NCBI GenBank assembly: GCA_033557685.1
Contig: JAWQRN010000238.1
Span: 1 to 33,309 of the forward strand
Length of the DNA stretch: 33,309 bases
From: Sperchopsis tessellata
Taxonomy: Eukaryota; Arthropoda; Insecta; Coleoptera; Hydrophilidae
Reading direction: 5' to 3'
Position numbers and translations under genes: made by a program. Below the pieces are notes generated by a model, which was not told the origin of the DNA, searched no databases, and worked only from the letters and a program-made list of their open reading frames with translations. Positions 22,579 to 32,326 of the stretch are shown piece after piece; the first letter of the stretch is position 1, and each line of letters begins with the position of its first letter.

Positions 22579-23180
22579 AGGGTGTTTCCTAAGTAAGATA
22601 CCCAACTTAAGGAGTTGGTTCCTCAAGCCGATTTCATGGAGAAAAGTTCACATGCATGTCTAATATTCAGTACACATGTACCTGTACATGCTACAGTAGT
22701 TTTACTGAAAATGATCTACAAGGAGAGATTTGGAGTTTATGTACCTTTTGCTTTAGTTTAAAACTTTTTTGTATCTATCATTATTATATTATCTTCCTTA
22801 GCTTAAAAATTATAACACCAAATGCAAATGAATGAACTGAATTGATTTTTATGTAATAACTTCTAAGCTTAAGAAGATAACAAAAACCTGCTGAAGAGAA
22901 GAAAGTTTTAAAACAAAGCAATAATAAAACAGCCAATCTTAAATGGCATTGATGTACTACAAAAAAGTTTGGGAAGTATAAAGATACAAAAACCCGAAAA
23001 CACATCACTCTGTATATCACTTCCATTAAATCTGTTGTAGCATATTTGATGTTACTAAAAACATGTACTGACTTGTAGATCAATATCTCAAAAAATGTGG
23101 AAGATCATCTCGAAAACGAAAGCCGAAAAATTGCTCAGGTCATCACCTCCTTAAATTGGTTACCTTACTAAGGAAATGCT
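22579..23180. mobile_element. Inverted-repeat DNA element of about 600 bp (MITE-like)
   Basis: 22585-22614 and the reverse complement of 23147-23176 match at 26 of 30 bases (TTTCCTNAGTAAGNTANCCA, then ANTTAAGGAG). The interior shows no transposase: the 99-codon reverse open frame at 22784-23083 has no motif. Terminal inverted repeats without coding capacity suggest a non-autonomous DNA transposon. No clear target duplication is visible, though the left flank is complicated by a GTATACAGG doublet at 22564-22580. The superfamily is unknown to me. Confidence 0.6.
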
Positions 23181-23500
23181 TTGTGTATGCCTTCTCTAGC
23201 GATTTTTTGTATGCCAATGAAAATGACTTCCTCTATGGATGCTTTCCACAATTCATTGATTTCAGGGCATGCGCAACTTCTGAAGGTAATGTTGGTGGAA
23301 CTTCTTCCTCATATGATATGTTTATATGGGTACTATTATAGCAATATAATCCTTGGTAAAACTTTATAATGTTTTCAAGTATTTCTATTCTATTGTCAAC
23401 CCTCTCACAGTTTTCAGATCTGAGGACTATTATTTGCTCTGTCCCAATCATGTCTATGTTGTACCTGCTTGTAGCTCTTACGCTGTTCTATTGCACGGTG
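23181..23500 (-). mobile_element. LINE fragment, region before reverse transcriptase core
   Basis: The - strand frame (23451 down to 23233) includes ILENIIKFYQGLYCYNSTH and PSEVAHALKSMNCGKHP, then after a frame change INELWKASIEEV. This is the linker between endonuclease and reverse transcriptase in insect LINEs (EVxxALxxMKxGKAPG, then ELxKxGGEEV). It may be the same LINE copy as 22270-22578, separated by the inverted-repeat element. Confidence 0.7.
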
Positions 23501-23504
23501 TGTG

Positions 23505-24670
23505 GCTTCATAGTTGAAATATTCGATATTCTTTATTTTAAGAAACTTCCCTCAATTAGGGCGGTTTTTACTGAATTTCTTCATTGGGATCCCTCCAGTG
23601 TTGAGGCAGTTTATTGTACAACCTAGTGTCCATGTTCCTAGATAAAGATGACGAAAGTCTATTAAATGTGATGTATAGATTATCTCTTCCTCTTGTTGTG
23701 TAGTTGTGAATTTGTGAACGTTGGCTGTGGCTTAAAATATGTTTGCGTGTATTTACAATTTGTTCAAGTATATATAATGATGAAAAGGTTATTATTCCGT
23801 ATTGCCTGAAATACAGTTTACAATGTGTATCACTTAGACCCCTTCAATTCCTCTAGCTGCCTTTTTCTATAATTTCAATATTTTTGGTGAGTGACAAGAG
23901 GCCCCCCAAGCCAACACTCCATATGCCATCTGGCCTTGGAATAAGGCATAGTAAGTGTTTTTAGCACAATATGATCTCTCCAAGTCAATAGTTGGTCAAA
24001 ATGAATACCAAGGAATTTAATAGGTGGTTGTTCAGTTTTAAAACTTCTATTTGCTGTGAAACTCAAGTGCACAGTCTTAGACCGGTTGATGACAAGTCCA
24101 TTGCAGTTAAATCATTTTTCTGCCTGATCAAGAAGTAACCGAGACCGCTGATACGATGTTTCAGAAGCCGTGACACGAGCAAGGAACGTGCTGTCATCAG
24201 TATTCAATACCGCCACACCGTCAATGTTAAGTGCCAAGTCATTTATATAAAGTAGGAAAAAGTGCGGTCCCAGCATGGATCCCTGTACAACATCTGCATT
24301 TACAAGTTTAATGAAACCATGTTAACCAGCAACACCCATGTACTGTTTGCGATCCTTCAGGTATGACTCCAGGATTTTGAGGGTGACTCCACGGAACCAA
24401 TAGTGTCCCGTTGTCTACAAACCCTGCATGTGGCATGCAACTAAATGCCTTGCTCAAGTCACTAGACTGGGAAGTGCATTTGTTCTCCAGCTTCTAGGGC
24501 CTCTGTCACATAGCTCAGCAATGACATCACAGCATCTGCTGTCGATAATCCCTTCCTGAAGCCAAATTGTTGACGAGAAATAATGTTGCGGGGTCCAGAA
24601 AGAACAAAATCTTCTAACATCTTCTTTTATTCGCTTTTTAATGGTCTTTGAGAGTTCCATGTACTTTTAG
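23505..24670 (-). mobile_element. Jockey-type LINE reverse transcriptase and 3' end, antisense
   Basis: From right to left on the - strand: ELSKTIKKRIKEDV at the fragment edge, CDVIAELCDRGPRSW near 24520, GSMLGPHFFLLYINDLAL near 24270 (the QGSxLGPxLFLLYINDL motif), and the catalytic box as NTDDSTFLAR near 24200, where the usual YADD or FADD has lost its first two residues. IKFLGIHFDQLLTWRDHI (about 24010) is the conserved C-terminal tract. Remains of the final region (HNYTTRG-like, LYNKLP-like) reach about 23510. Frameshifts are frequent. Confidence 0.85.
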
Positions 24671-24744
24671 TTCTCCATGTCACTATTGAAAGACTTTAGC
24701 CTACCACTAACAGTTTCACCTATTACACTGGCTGTACCTATATA

Positions 24745-25960
24745 TTCCACAATCACTCGCAATGGTTGTTCGTCCATCTCACTCAAGATACTCCCAAACT
24801 ATTTCTGAGTTCTTTGTCCCACCTGTCATTAGATCTTCATCTTGGTCTTGCAATATCTCTAATCTTCCACAAGATTAATTCCTTAACATTCGATTATCTG
24901 CTTGCCTTCCAAGATATCCTGTCCATTTCCATTACTATTACTAATTCTCAAACCCATCATATTTCTCAATACTTTTTTGCATTGTTTGGAACTTCTGAAT
25001 TTGCAAGGCTTTTAACATCCAGTTCACACTAACATACATCATCATAAGGAAAACACGCTGATCGAGGACTCTGCATTACAAACATAAAGGCATCCGTGAC
25101 TTAATTGTGTTGCTTACATGTCCAGCTGTACTCCATGCAAGCTTTGTTTGTCACACTAACTCCAAAATATATCTCTATTCATCATAATGAGCTGGACGAA
25201 ATACATATATGACATTACGGTTTCGATTAATGTGCCTTCGATATACACATTGGCTGGCGTAGCTTGCTCATTGACCATCACTCTTTGATAGTATGTGCAA
25301 ATATTAAGATAACATCTGCAAATCTTAAATAGGTAAAATAGTCTCCCTCTACTTTTTTACCCTTGTATTCCTAATCTAGTTTCCAGGACATATACTGTAA
25401 ACCTGCACTGAACAACTTCCACAATAACACCTTTTTGAATATCAAACCTTTCTGTTTCTTGATGTAATATTGTTTGATGTGGCTTTTTCAAAGATATTAA
25501 ATTAGCTGTATGTAGGCAGATGGAATGCCATTTCGGGTCAAAGTTTTAATAACTGTAGATGTCTTGATTGAGTCAATTGCTATCTCATAGATTACAAAAG
25601 CACAATGTAATGGCAGGTTATACTCATTACATCTACATATCAATTCGTGCACCATGTGCATGTGGTCATTAGTGCTATATCCTTCACAAAAACCTGCCTG
25701 TTTTTTTGGGTTGTAAAGCAATTTATAGTTATTTTGGTAAAGATCTTATGAACCACAGACGTGAGATCAATTTGTTGGGCATATTTCAGGTCTTCTTTAT
25801 TGTGGATTAGAATATTTGTTGTACTGTTCCAAGATGCTGGTATCCCTTTTTTGTTGATGTATAATGTACAAAATTTTGCCAGAAGTGTATATACCCATCT
25901 CCAGAAATTTTTAGCATAGCCATGATCCCTTTTTCCTTTTGCACACTTCTGAAGTTCTAA
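24745..25960 (-). mobile_element. LINE family X copy 2, antisense
   Basis: Colinear with 1105-2370 over its whole length. Shared blocks include CTTCATCTTGGTCTTG.., CTTGCCTTCCAAGATATCCT, CTCCATGCAAGCTTTGTT, and ATACATATATGA.(A/G)TTACGGTTTCGATTA. On the - strand 25721-25497 reads KKQAGFCEGYSTNDHMHMV and later IYEIAIDSIKTSTVI, the reverse transcriptase segment leading to the first catalytic-aspartate motif (DYEKAFDS in relatives, here damaged to IYEIAIDS). Confidence 0.8.
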
Positions 25961-26019
25961 AACGTTCTAATAACATCCCTAACCTTGTATGACTTCTTAT
26001 CCATGCACAGCACCTTTTA

Positions 26020-26300
26020 TCATTAATTCTCAAATCCATCGTGTATCACCCAATATTTCTTTTCACTGATTGGAGTTTCTTTAATGTAAAAACCTTAAAA
26101 TCCAGGTCTCAGTAGTATTCATCATCACATGCAAAATACACTGATCGAAAACCCTACGTTTCAAACACAAAGGCATCTACGACTTAAATATATTGCTTAG
26201 ATGGACATTTGCACTTTCTACAAGCTTTGTTCTTCATGCTATCTCCAAAGAAATATCTCCATCCATTTTAATGAGAGTCCCTTCATGAACATAGCCAGTT
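26020..26300 (-). mobile_element. LINE family X copy 3, 3' end only
   Basis: The + strand text CATTAATTCTCAAATCCATC at 26019, AAACACAAAGGCATCTACGA near 26165 and CAAGCTTTGTTCTTCATGCT near 26220 match 1391, 1505 and 1554 (copy 1) and their counterparts in copy 2. It breaks off near 26290 just inside the region that is coding in copy 1. Confidence 0.72.
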
Positions 26301-26309
26301 CAATGAACA

Positions 26310-26500
26310 TTATTTTTGTTGTAATAAAACTACGTCTACGGCAATCTCCCTAATCCTAGTACAGATATCGCCCTTCAAAGAAAGGACAGTATCATCAGAA
26401 AACGATATTATTTTACCATTTACTTCAATAAATCATTGAGCTTTACAACAAATAGTAGTAGCACTAATATTATGCTCTGAGATACCCTTAATTGATATGA
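26310..26500 (-). mobile_element. LINE reverse transcriptase catalytic-box fragment, antisense
   Basis: On the - strand VNGKIISFSDDTVLSLKGDI (about 26425-26365) fits the FADDTxL catalytic box and its flank. Upstream, GISEHNIS.. fits a broken GVPQGTILGP motif. The fragment is short and different from family X. Confidence 0.65.
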
Positions 26501-26649
26501 ATTATAAACACCATACACATTTAGAAACTATTTTTGGTTATAAATATAATTTTAAAAATGGTTTCACGTTTTTTTTCTTATACCATAACACTTTAGATCA
26601 AAATGTTATATCTCTTTTTTATCTTTAATCCTTTTACTCCATGGTGGAG

Positions 26650-27000
26650 TATAGGGCACTACGACGAGGTGATTCCATAGCATGTTCAGTTTATTCCACT
26701 TCCTTTACTCTGTTCATTTCTGAGTTAAGCTCACTCTACATATAACTCCTCCACTAATCTTCTCCATCCAACTGTCTCTTGTTGCCGCCATAATTTCTTC
26801 CCACGTCAATCTTTCCCTACTGTGCTCACTTGTCACACCCCTCCTTCATATGTTCAATGATCTTCCTATTCTCCTTCTACCCATAGGATTATACTGTAAA
26901 ACTTGTCTGGTCAAGCCAGTGTGTGACTAATCCATTTCCATTTTCTTCTCTAAACTGACATCTCAGCTGGCTCCTGATCTGTCAATCACCAAAGTTCTTC
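26650..27000 (-). mobile_element. LINE C-terminal tail fragment, antisense
   Basis: On the - strand RERLTWEEIMAATRDSWMEK followed by ISGGVI (about 26815-26735) resembles the basic end of CR1- and RTE-like LINE proteins, in which a (K/R)-rich, GRP-containing tract precedes TWEExxxxAxDRxxWRxxV. Only the extreme C-terminus survives. Positions 27000-27280 hold no recognised feature. Confidence 0.55.
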
Positions 27001-27279
27001 ATTGGATATATGGTTTGACCAAAAGATTCTGCATATTGGCCTGAAATATTTATTTACAAACACCTGCACCCTGCCAGTACATTCCGAAATTTCTCCCCAG
27101 AGTTCAAGATGACCACAATGTGTGTCAAGAGTATACTGAGTTCTTCGAAACCAAAAGGATAGCTTCCTGTAATGCGTTTGAGATAAAATGTTCATTTTTT
27201 CATACTTACCGCCCATAAACCACGGAAGTAATGTGTTGCTGGTTGATTGAAGTGATATATGGTACATAAGAGGGTGAGA

Positions 27280-29760
27280 TGGTTATCTAATTTCTGTGAC
27301 TCGACGGAGTTACAAAGTTGGCGATGAAATTTGTGCCATAGCTGGAGTATATCTTACGGTAACCCTCGACGGGCTATGAAACGATCTAAATGAACACATT
27401 TTACCAGCAAAGGGACATACACAAAATAATAAACCAGGAAGAGGAGAGAGATCCATCATTGATTATGTAATTGCGAAAAAGATAAATAAGAAGAAGATTA
27501 AGGATGTGAGAATCAGGAAAGATGCCGAAATCATTAGCGATCACTACTTTTTGGGGGCTACAGTGTGCAGAAAACATAATAAAGGAAAGGGGAGTAAGCA
27601 CATTGCGGAGGAAAAGCAAAAAAAAGCAAAAAAGCAATGTCCTACAAACTCAGTAACGTGCAAGTATTAATGAAGTACTATGGAGAGATATATACACACA
27701 TGATCTAGAGGTAGCTTGGAACAACTTCAAATGTATAATATTGGCAGTGGCAGACTTGCATGCGAAAGGGTGAAGCGTGTTAAAGTGAAAAAGTGAACAG
27801 CGAGCGAGAAGATGAAATGGAAAACACATTTATGGGAAAAAACCTACGAAGCCTATGAAAACTAAAAAACAAAGAGTGAGGGTTAAACATTTAGTAGCAT
27901 AGTCTTAAAGATACTAATGGACAAAGTACTGAAAACGAATGGAAAGACATAGTAGGAAAAACTGAAACTTATTTTACAGAGTGTTAAGAAACTTGGGAAG
28001 AGACAAACAATGGCGCTTGAACCAGGTGGAGGACTTAAATGGAGATGTGGTGATGGATCATGGATTACTTACGGAGAGATGCAAGGAATATTTCATGGAA
28101 TTACTGGAGGACAAAACTGACTGTGAACAGTACTACAGGCAGGATGTGTTGGAGAGGCAGAAGGAAGAGGATGGGGTGGACCAGCATGTAATCAAGGCAG
28201 AGATCAGGAGATCAATTAGAACAGTAACAGTGGGAAGGACAGCAAAACATGACGGAATAACTCTATAGAAGGGGAATTACATGGGATTAAGCTGCTGGAT
28301 GCTGATTATGCACTAGCCTGATTGTACCAAAAGGTACTGAAGGACTGGTAAACAGCAATAATATTGCCTATATTTAAGAAGGGATACTGGAGAAAATGTG
28401 TGAACTACAGAGGAATATCGCTCCGCAGTATACCTGAAACATTATATGAAAAAATATTAAGAGATAGACTAGGAGAAATAGTTGACCCACTGATGCAGGA
28501 TGAACAAAGTGGCTTTCTGTTAGGTAGGAGCACTCAGGACCTAGTTTCCGTACTAACACATGTCAAGGAGAAATTCTTAGAATGGGACACGGAAGCATTC
28601 TTATGCTTCATAGGTTTGGAGAAGGCCTTCATTAGAGTACAGATGAAGGCATCGAGAATTCTTCGAAAAAGGGGAAATAGAATTTTTTTCTGAAGGCAAT
28701 AAAAAGTGTGTACAGTGACAAGTGCTTCGCTAGAACCGCAAATGAATGGTCAGAGAAATTTTGTGTGGGACAAAGGTTGAGGCAAGGAGGAACGCTTAGC
28801 CCTTTGCTCTTCATGCAAATGGATGAAGTTATGAAAACATGTAAGGGAGAAATATTTCACCTGAAGGTGGGTTATAGAAAATTAAGACCCAGTGGGATAT
28901 CAATAGGAGCATTTGTCGATGAATAGGTTATATATGCGGGTTCAGAGAAAGAACTGGAGAGAGAGTTGATGTTGATAAATATGAAATTAAATGTTAATAA
29001 CACAAAAGTAGTAATGGTGAACATTTTCAAGGCGAGTGATGTTACTTCAATAAATGAATTCACTGCACTGCAATTCAGTGGGCGAAATGTCGGCACCTGT
29101 CAGAGCCTCTACACGGTTTCGACCCGGAAACAACATTCATACAGATACTAACCGTGGAAGTCTATTACATTTAATAATGGTGAACATGTAAAGGAGGGAT
29201 ATAAGTGTAACAATAGACAATGGGCGAGTTGAACAGATACAGATATTAAGATACCTTGGATCGGTGATAGATGATGTAGGAAAAATAGAGTTATATGAGT
29301 AGTAAACTGCAAGGTGCGGCGTGTCTCTTTCACTATCTAAACAGAGAGTTTTTTGAAGAAAAAAGATAAGCAGAGAAAGAAACAGCAGTTACAAGACGAA
29401 ATATGTCCCAATCTTAATACAAGGTAGTGGATTGTGGGTGTTTTCAGCAGAGATGGGCAGAGGGATTATAGGGATCATATAAGAAATAAGGACACAACAA
29501 ACTTTTAGTACAAACGGTACATAAAACAATAGAAGGACAGCCCAGATAGTTTGGGCATCTGAACAAAATGGACGAAAATAAATGACAAAACAAGTGTGGG
29601 GAGCAAGGGCTCAGGGAAGAAGACCAAAAGGAAGATCAGCTACCTCTTAGGTTAAAATGGTGGACATGATAATTGACAAGAGAGGAAGTGGGTGGGAAGT
29701 AGCAAAGAGATCACCTGATGGCAGGCAAGGATGGTTTGTGCTCTGTAAGAGAGGGTGTAA
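27280..29760 (+). mobile_element. LINE remnant with endonuclease end, reverse transcriptase and C-terminus, sense
   Basis: The most complete LINE in the window. Near 27445-27555 the frame reads RSIIDYVIAKKINKKKI and later AEIISDHYFLGA, the C-terminal part of the APE endonuclease (IDYVI...SDHYLL). At 27981-28268 lies the linker with HVIKAEIRRSIRTV and GRTAKHDGITL (GKAPGHDGIT motif). At 28364-28640 come MPIFKKGYWRKCVNYRGISL, DEQSGFLLGRSTQDL and FIGLEKAF (usually FxDLEKAFDRV). At 28770-28830 RLRQGGTLSPLLFMQMDEVM follows. The catalytic box is FVDE plus stop at 28912-28926, so it is dead. A 150-bp insertion with target duplication interrupts it at 29025-29174, after which VTIDNGRVEQIQ and RYLGSVIDD continue. 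GRRPKGRS at about 29620 marks the C-terminus. Confidence 0.9.
29025..29174. mobile_element. 150-bp short retroelement-like insertion with 13-bp target duplication
   Basis: TAATGGTGAACAT occurs at 29012-29024 and again at 29175-29187, exactly flanking 150 bp. The flanking LINE reading frame (KVVMV on the left, VTIDNGRVEQ on the right) is the same on both sides once the insert and one duplicate are discounted, so the insert entered an existing LINE copy. A 13-bp duplication fits LINE-driven insertion. The insert contains GGTTTCGACCC (29117-29127), one base longer than the polymerase III B-box consensus GGTTCGANNCC, so a SINE is possible. No clear A box or A-rich tail is seen. Its last part recurs at 30025-30120. 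Confidence 0.72.
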
Positions 29761-30024
29761 CTGAATTACAACCTCTACACCTTACAATAATTGATGAGGA
29801 ACTGATTATGTATGATGTTGTACAACATATTTTGCTTCTCAATTTGTGGGTTCCATATACCCTAATCTAATTTTTTTGTTGTCAAATTCCGGAAGTCGGG
29901 GATATTTTCTACTGAACGCTTGTATAATCTATTAAAGTAGATGATTGTACCAGAATTTTGACTCGTCTAAATTGGAGGGTTCAATTTGAATAGCAAAGGG
30001 GCATTATAGCTTCCTGTTTATCTG

Positions 30025-30120
30025 GAAACGTCGGCACTTACCAGAGCCTCTATATGTTTTCCACCCGGAAACAATATTCATATAAATAATAACCGTGAAA
30101 ATCTATTACATTTAATAATG
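30025..30120. repeat. Second copy of the 96-bp repeat core
   Basis: Aligns without gaps to 29084-29179, with most bases identical (shared blocks CAGAGCCTCTA, ACCCGGAAACAA, ATTCATA, TCTATTACATTTAATAATG). Similarity stops at both ends, so only this core is shared. The B-box-like tract is degraded here (GTTTTCCACCC). Confidence 0.85.
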
Positions 30121-30249
30121 AAAGTTAATGCACTTGGCCACACAAAAAAAAAACGAACATGGACTGGACATGGGACTGATAGTAGTTATCTCAAATGGAA
30201 TTCACACTCAGAGAATGTAATAAAAAAATTTAGCAACTGAGAAATATAC

Positions 30250-30482
30250 ATACTGATATTCTTCTTCTTCTTAGAGTGCCCTATCCGCTGTGGATGTTGG
30301 TAATTAGCATGGTTTTTTGACTTTGTCAACTGCTTGACGAAACGGTTGAATAGATGTAAAGCCAAACCACTGGCATAGATTTTTAAGCCAGAAGTTAAGT
30401 CGTCGGCCTGGTCCTCTTCTTCCATCCACCCTTCCTTCCATAACCAGTTGCAATATGCGGTGTTTGTCATTTCGCATCTCAA
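30250..30482 (-). mobile_element. LINE C-terminal tail with 3' end, antisense
   Basis: The - strand frame reads CNWLWKEGWMEEEDQADDLT, then LKIYASGLALHLFNRFVKQL and SKNHANYQHPQRIGHSK. Insect LINEs commonly end in a GRRxxSWLKNLRQW..LF.AA..K...A.MIANxR tract with this layout. It is followed by GTGGATGTTGG-type sequence and a (TTC)n run at 30258-30271 on the + strand, the probable 3' tail. It belongs to the same general group as the LINE at 11900-13110. Confidence 0.75.
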
Positions 30483-30569
30483 TATAGTTTAAAAATTATT
30501 AGTGTTAAAAAGAATATAGAGTTATTCCTCATTTATCGAGGCAATCTTAAGATATAGTAGTGGTATGGG

Positions 30570-30670
30570 GAGGTTCGTATGATAAAAAACTGACTTCTGA
30601 AGTTTCACAGGGATCTAATCTGGGACTATTATTTTTTGGTATTTATATGAATGTTGTTCATAAATATTTT
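30570..30670 (+). mobile_element. Short LINE reverse transcriptase fragment, sense
   Basis: At about 30588-30655 the + strand frame reads LTSEVSQGSNLGLLFFGIYM, matching the GVPQGSxLGPLLFxIYIND motif. Nothing else of the element is recognisable. Confidence 0.6.
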
Positions 30671-31847
30671 ATGTGTAATATTATTTTGTTTTCTTTCGAT
30701 TCTTACCTCTTTCGGGCATATAATTTTTGATTCATTATAACAGGTTTTCTACTTTAATATTTGCCTGTATTTTATGTTTCACTTAATATTTCAAATGATT
30801 TTTAATTTTAGTAAAGCATACAATATTTCTATTGTTTGTACTATGTATAATTGTAAATAGTTCTTTTCTGGGTTCGTCCTATGTGCATATCTAAAAGATT
30901 TTGAAGTAACCAAAAATGTAATTCATAGTTAAAATTATGATGGAAACATCATAAATATATCCCACAAATAAGTTGTGTATAAAACTAGCTATATTTGTTG
31001 TAAGAACTCTGTATTTTTATGTTTGATTGTTTTAATCCACAGACAAAACCAAATGAAAAAGCAACTGAATACATCAATTAGACTTACTTGCTGTCAGCAA
31101 TTTGTGACTAATTTTGGAGTCAAGTTTCAACAATAAGTTGAACACAGAAATTGAGCATATTGAGAATCTCAAAATTCAAGATAAAAGTAAAACTTGTGAA
31201 AGAAAATGAGAATAATTTAAATGTTGCATAGATACCAGCAGATTCATTTAGTTCATTAGTTTAGGGATTCGCGGAGGAGGGAAAGTGATTTTCAATCTTT
31301 GTATTAGGAGAAGGTAGGTTAAATATTATCAGTTTTGCTTAGCTGTTCTTGCAAATGGTGTATTTTTGTTTTGTTTTATCAAGTTCAAATTAATGATGCA
31401 CTATATGTATGTCACAAATAACAATTGTATATTTATTAATAAATTCTACTATTATTATTGAAAATGCTGACTAATAATGACTGAAATTCCAAATCATTTT
31501 TTTTAAAAGAATATTAATTTTTACGAGTGAAACAGAATCCTAAAGATATTATATGGAAACTTTACCACGCAAGACTATTGTGATATTGGCAGAATTGAAT
31601 TAACTTTGGATAAGATTAGCCCAGTAGTTAAACTGGAAACCTCAATTGTAGGGGAGAAATAGCAAGACAAGTAAGTTACTGGTTGTGAAATAATACCTTG
31701 CTATATGTGGAAAAGACTCCACGAAAATTTTACTAATAAAATTCTATTTAATGTACAACTTTCTAATAGTGTCATTTGTATGTATTAAGTTTAAGCAAAT
31801 ATAGTTTTTGGTTTATTTTTCATATTTTTATTTTTTGTTTGTTTTAG
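30671..31847. other. End of the 13.6-kb intron
   Basis: AT-rich sequence with no open frame or transposon motif I can recognise. It ends in a long T-rich tract and TGTTTTAG at 31840-31847, the acceptor for the last exon. The open frame running in from 31808 begins inside this tract and is not coding before 31848. Confidence 0.6.
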
Positions 31848-32326
31848 GTGTAACACCTGTGGAAATTCTTTTTTCTCATGTTGTAACACAATTTGTGGTC
31901 ATGTGTGGTCAAACAGCACTCGTATTGATTTTTATGCTGCTCGTATTTGGAGTTCAATGCAAGGGAGATATTGGTTGGGTTATTGTCTTACCTATACTAC
32001 AAGGGTTGTGTGGTATGTGCTTTGGGTTTGTGATATCAGCTATTTGTGAATTAGAAAGAAATGCTATACAATTGGCACTTGGTAGCTTCTATCCAACTTT
32101 GCTTCTAAGTGGAGTCATTTGGCCCATTGAAGGTATGCCTACAATTTTACGGTATATATCTTTATTCTTACCATTAACAATGGCTACAACATCTCTCCGT
32201 TCAATGCTGACAAGAGGATGGTCCATCACTATACCGGACGTATACAATGGGTTCTTTGCAACAATAGCTTGGATTTTGATATTCTTAACTATAAGTTTAT
32301 TGGTACTGAAATTCAAAAGAGGTTGA
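31848..32326 (+). CDS. ABCH transporter last exon, C-terminal membrane domain and stop
   Basis: The first two bases complete the glycine of the WVAG coupling loop. The exon encodes VTPVEILFSHVVTQFVVMCG followed by hydrophobic helices (TALVLIFMLLVFGV, then WVIVLPILQGLCGMCFGFVI). QLALGSFYPTLLLSGVIWPI with EGMP is the conserved re-entrant and loop region of ABC-2 membrane domains. LFLPLTMATTSLRSMLTRGW and a final helix (FATIAWILIFLTISLLVL) end in KFKRG and TGA at 32324-32326. The basic tail fits a cytosolic C-terminus. Joining this exon to 18118-18206 keeps the frame, despite 13.6 kb between them. Confidence 0.95.

Larger units (their letters stand above)
4568..32326 (+). other. Gene span: ABCH-type ABC half-transporter ('ABCG23-like', snustorr group), 5' partial
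   Basis: Seven exons on the + strand join with phases that all agree. The first exon starts with the third base of a codon, the total coding length is 2092 bp, and the frame stays open for 696 codons to a TGA at 32324-32326. Introns are 9004, 2334, 524, 89, 75 and 13641 bp. The domain order is nucleotide-binding domain then membrane domain, as in ABCG and ABCH half-transporters. The product would dimerise in a membrane and move lipid-like substrates; in Drosophila the ABCH protein snustorr is needed for the waterproof lipid layer of the cuticle and tracheae. The tracts noted under the exons look like the ABCH group from memory of the family. Assignment to snustorr itself rather than one of the two other fly ABCH paralogues needs a tree. 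The N-terminus lies outside the window. Confidence 0.93.
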
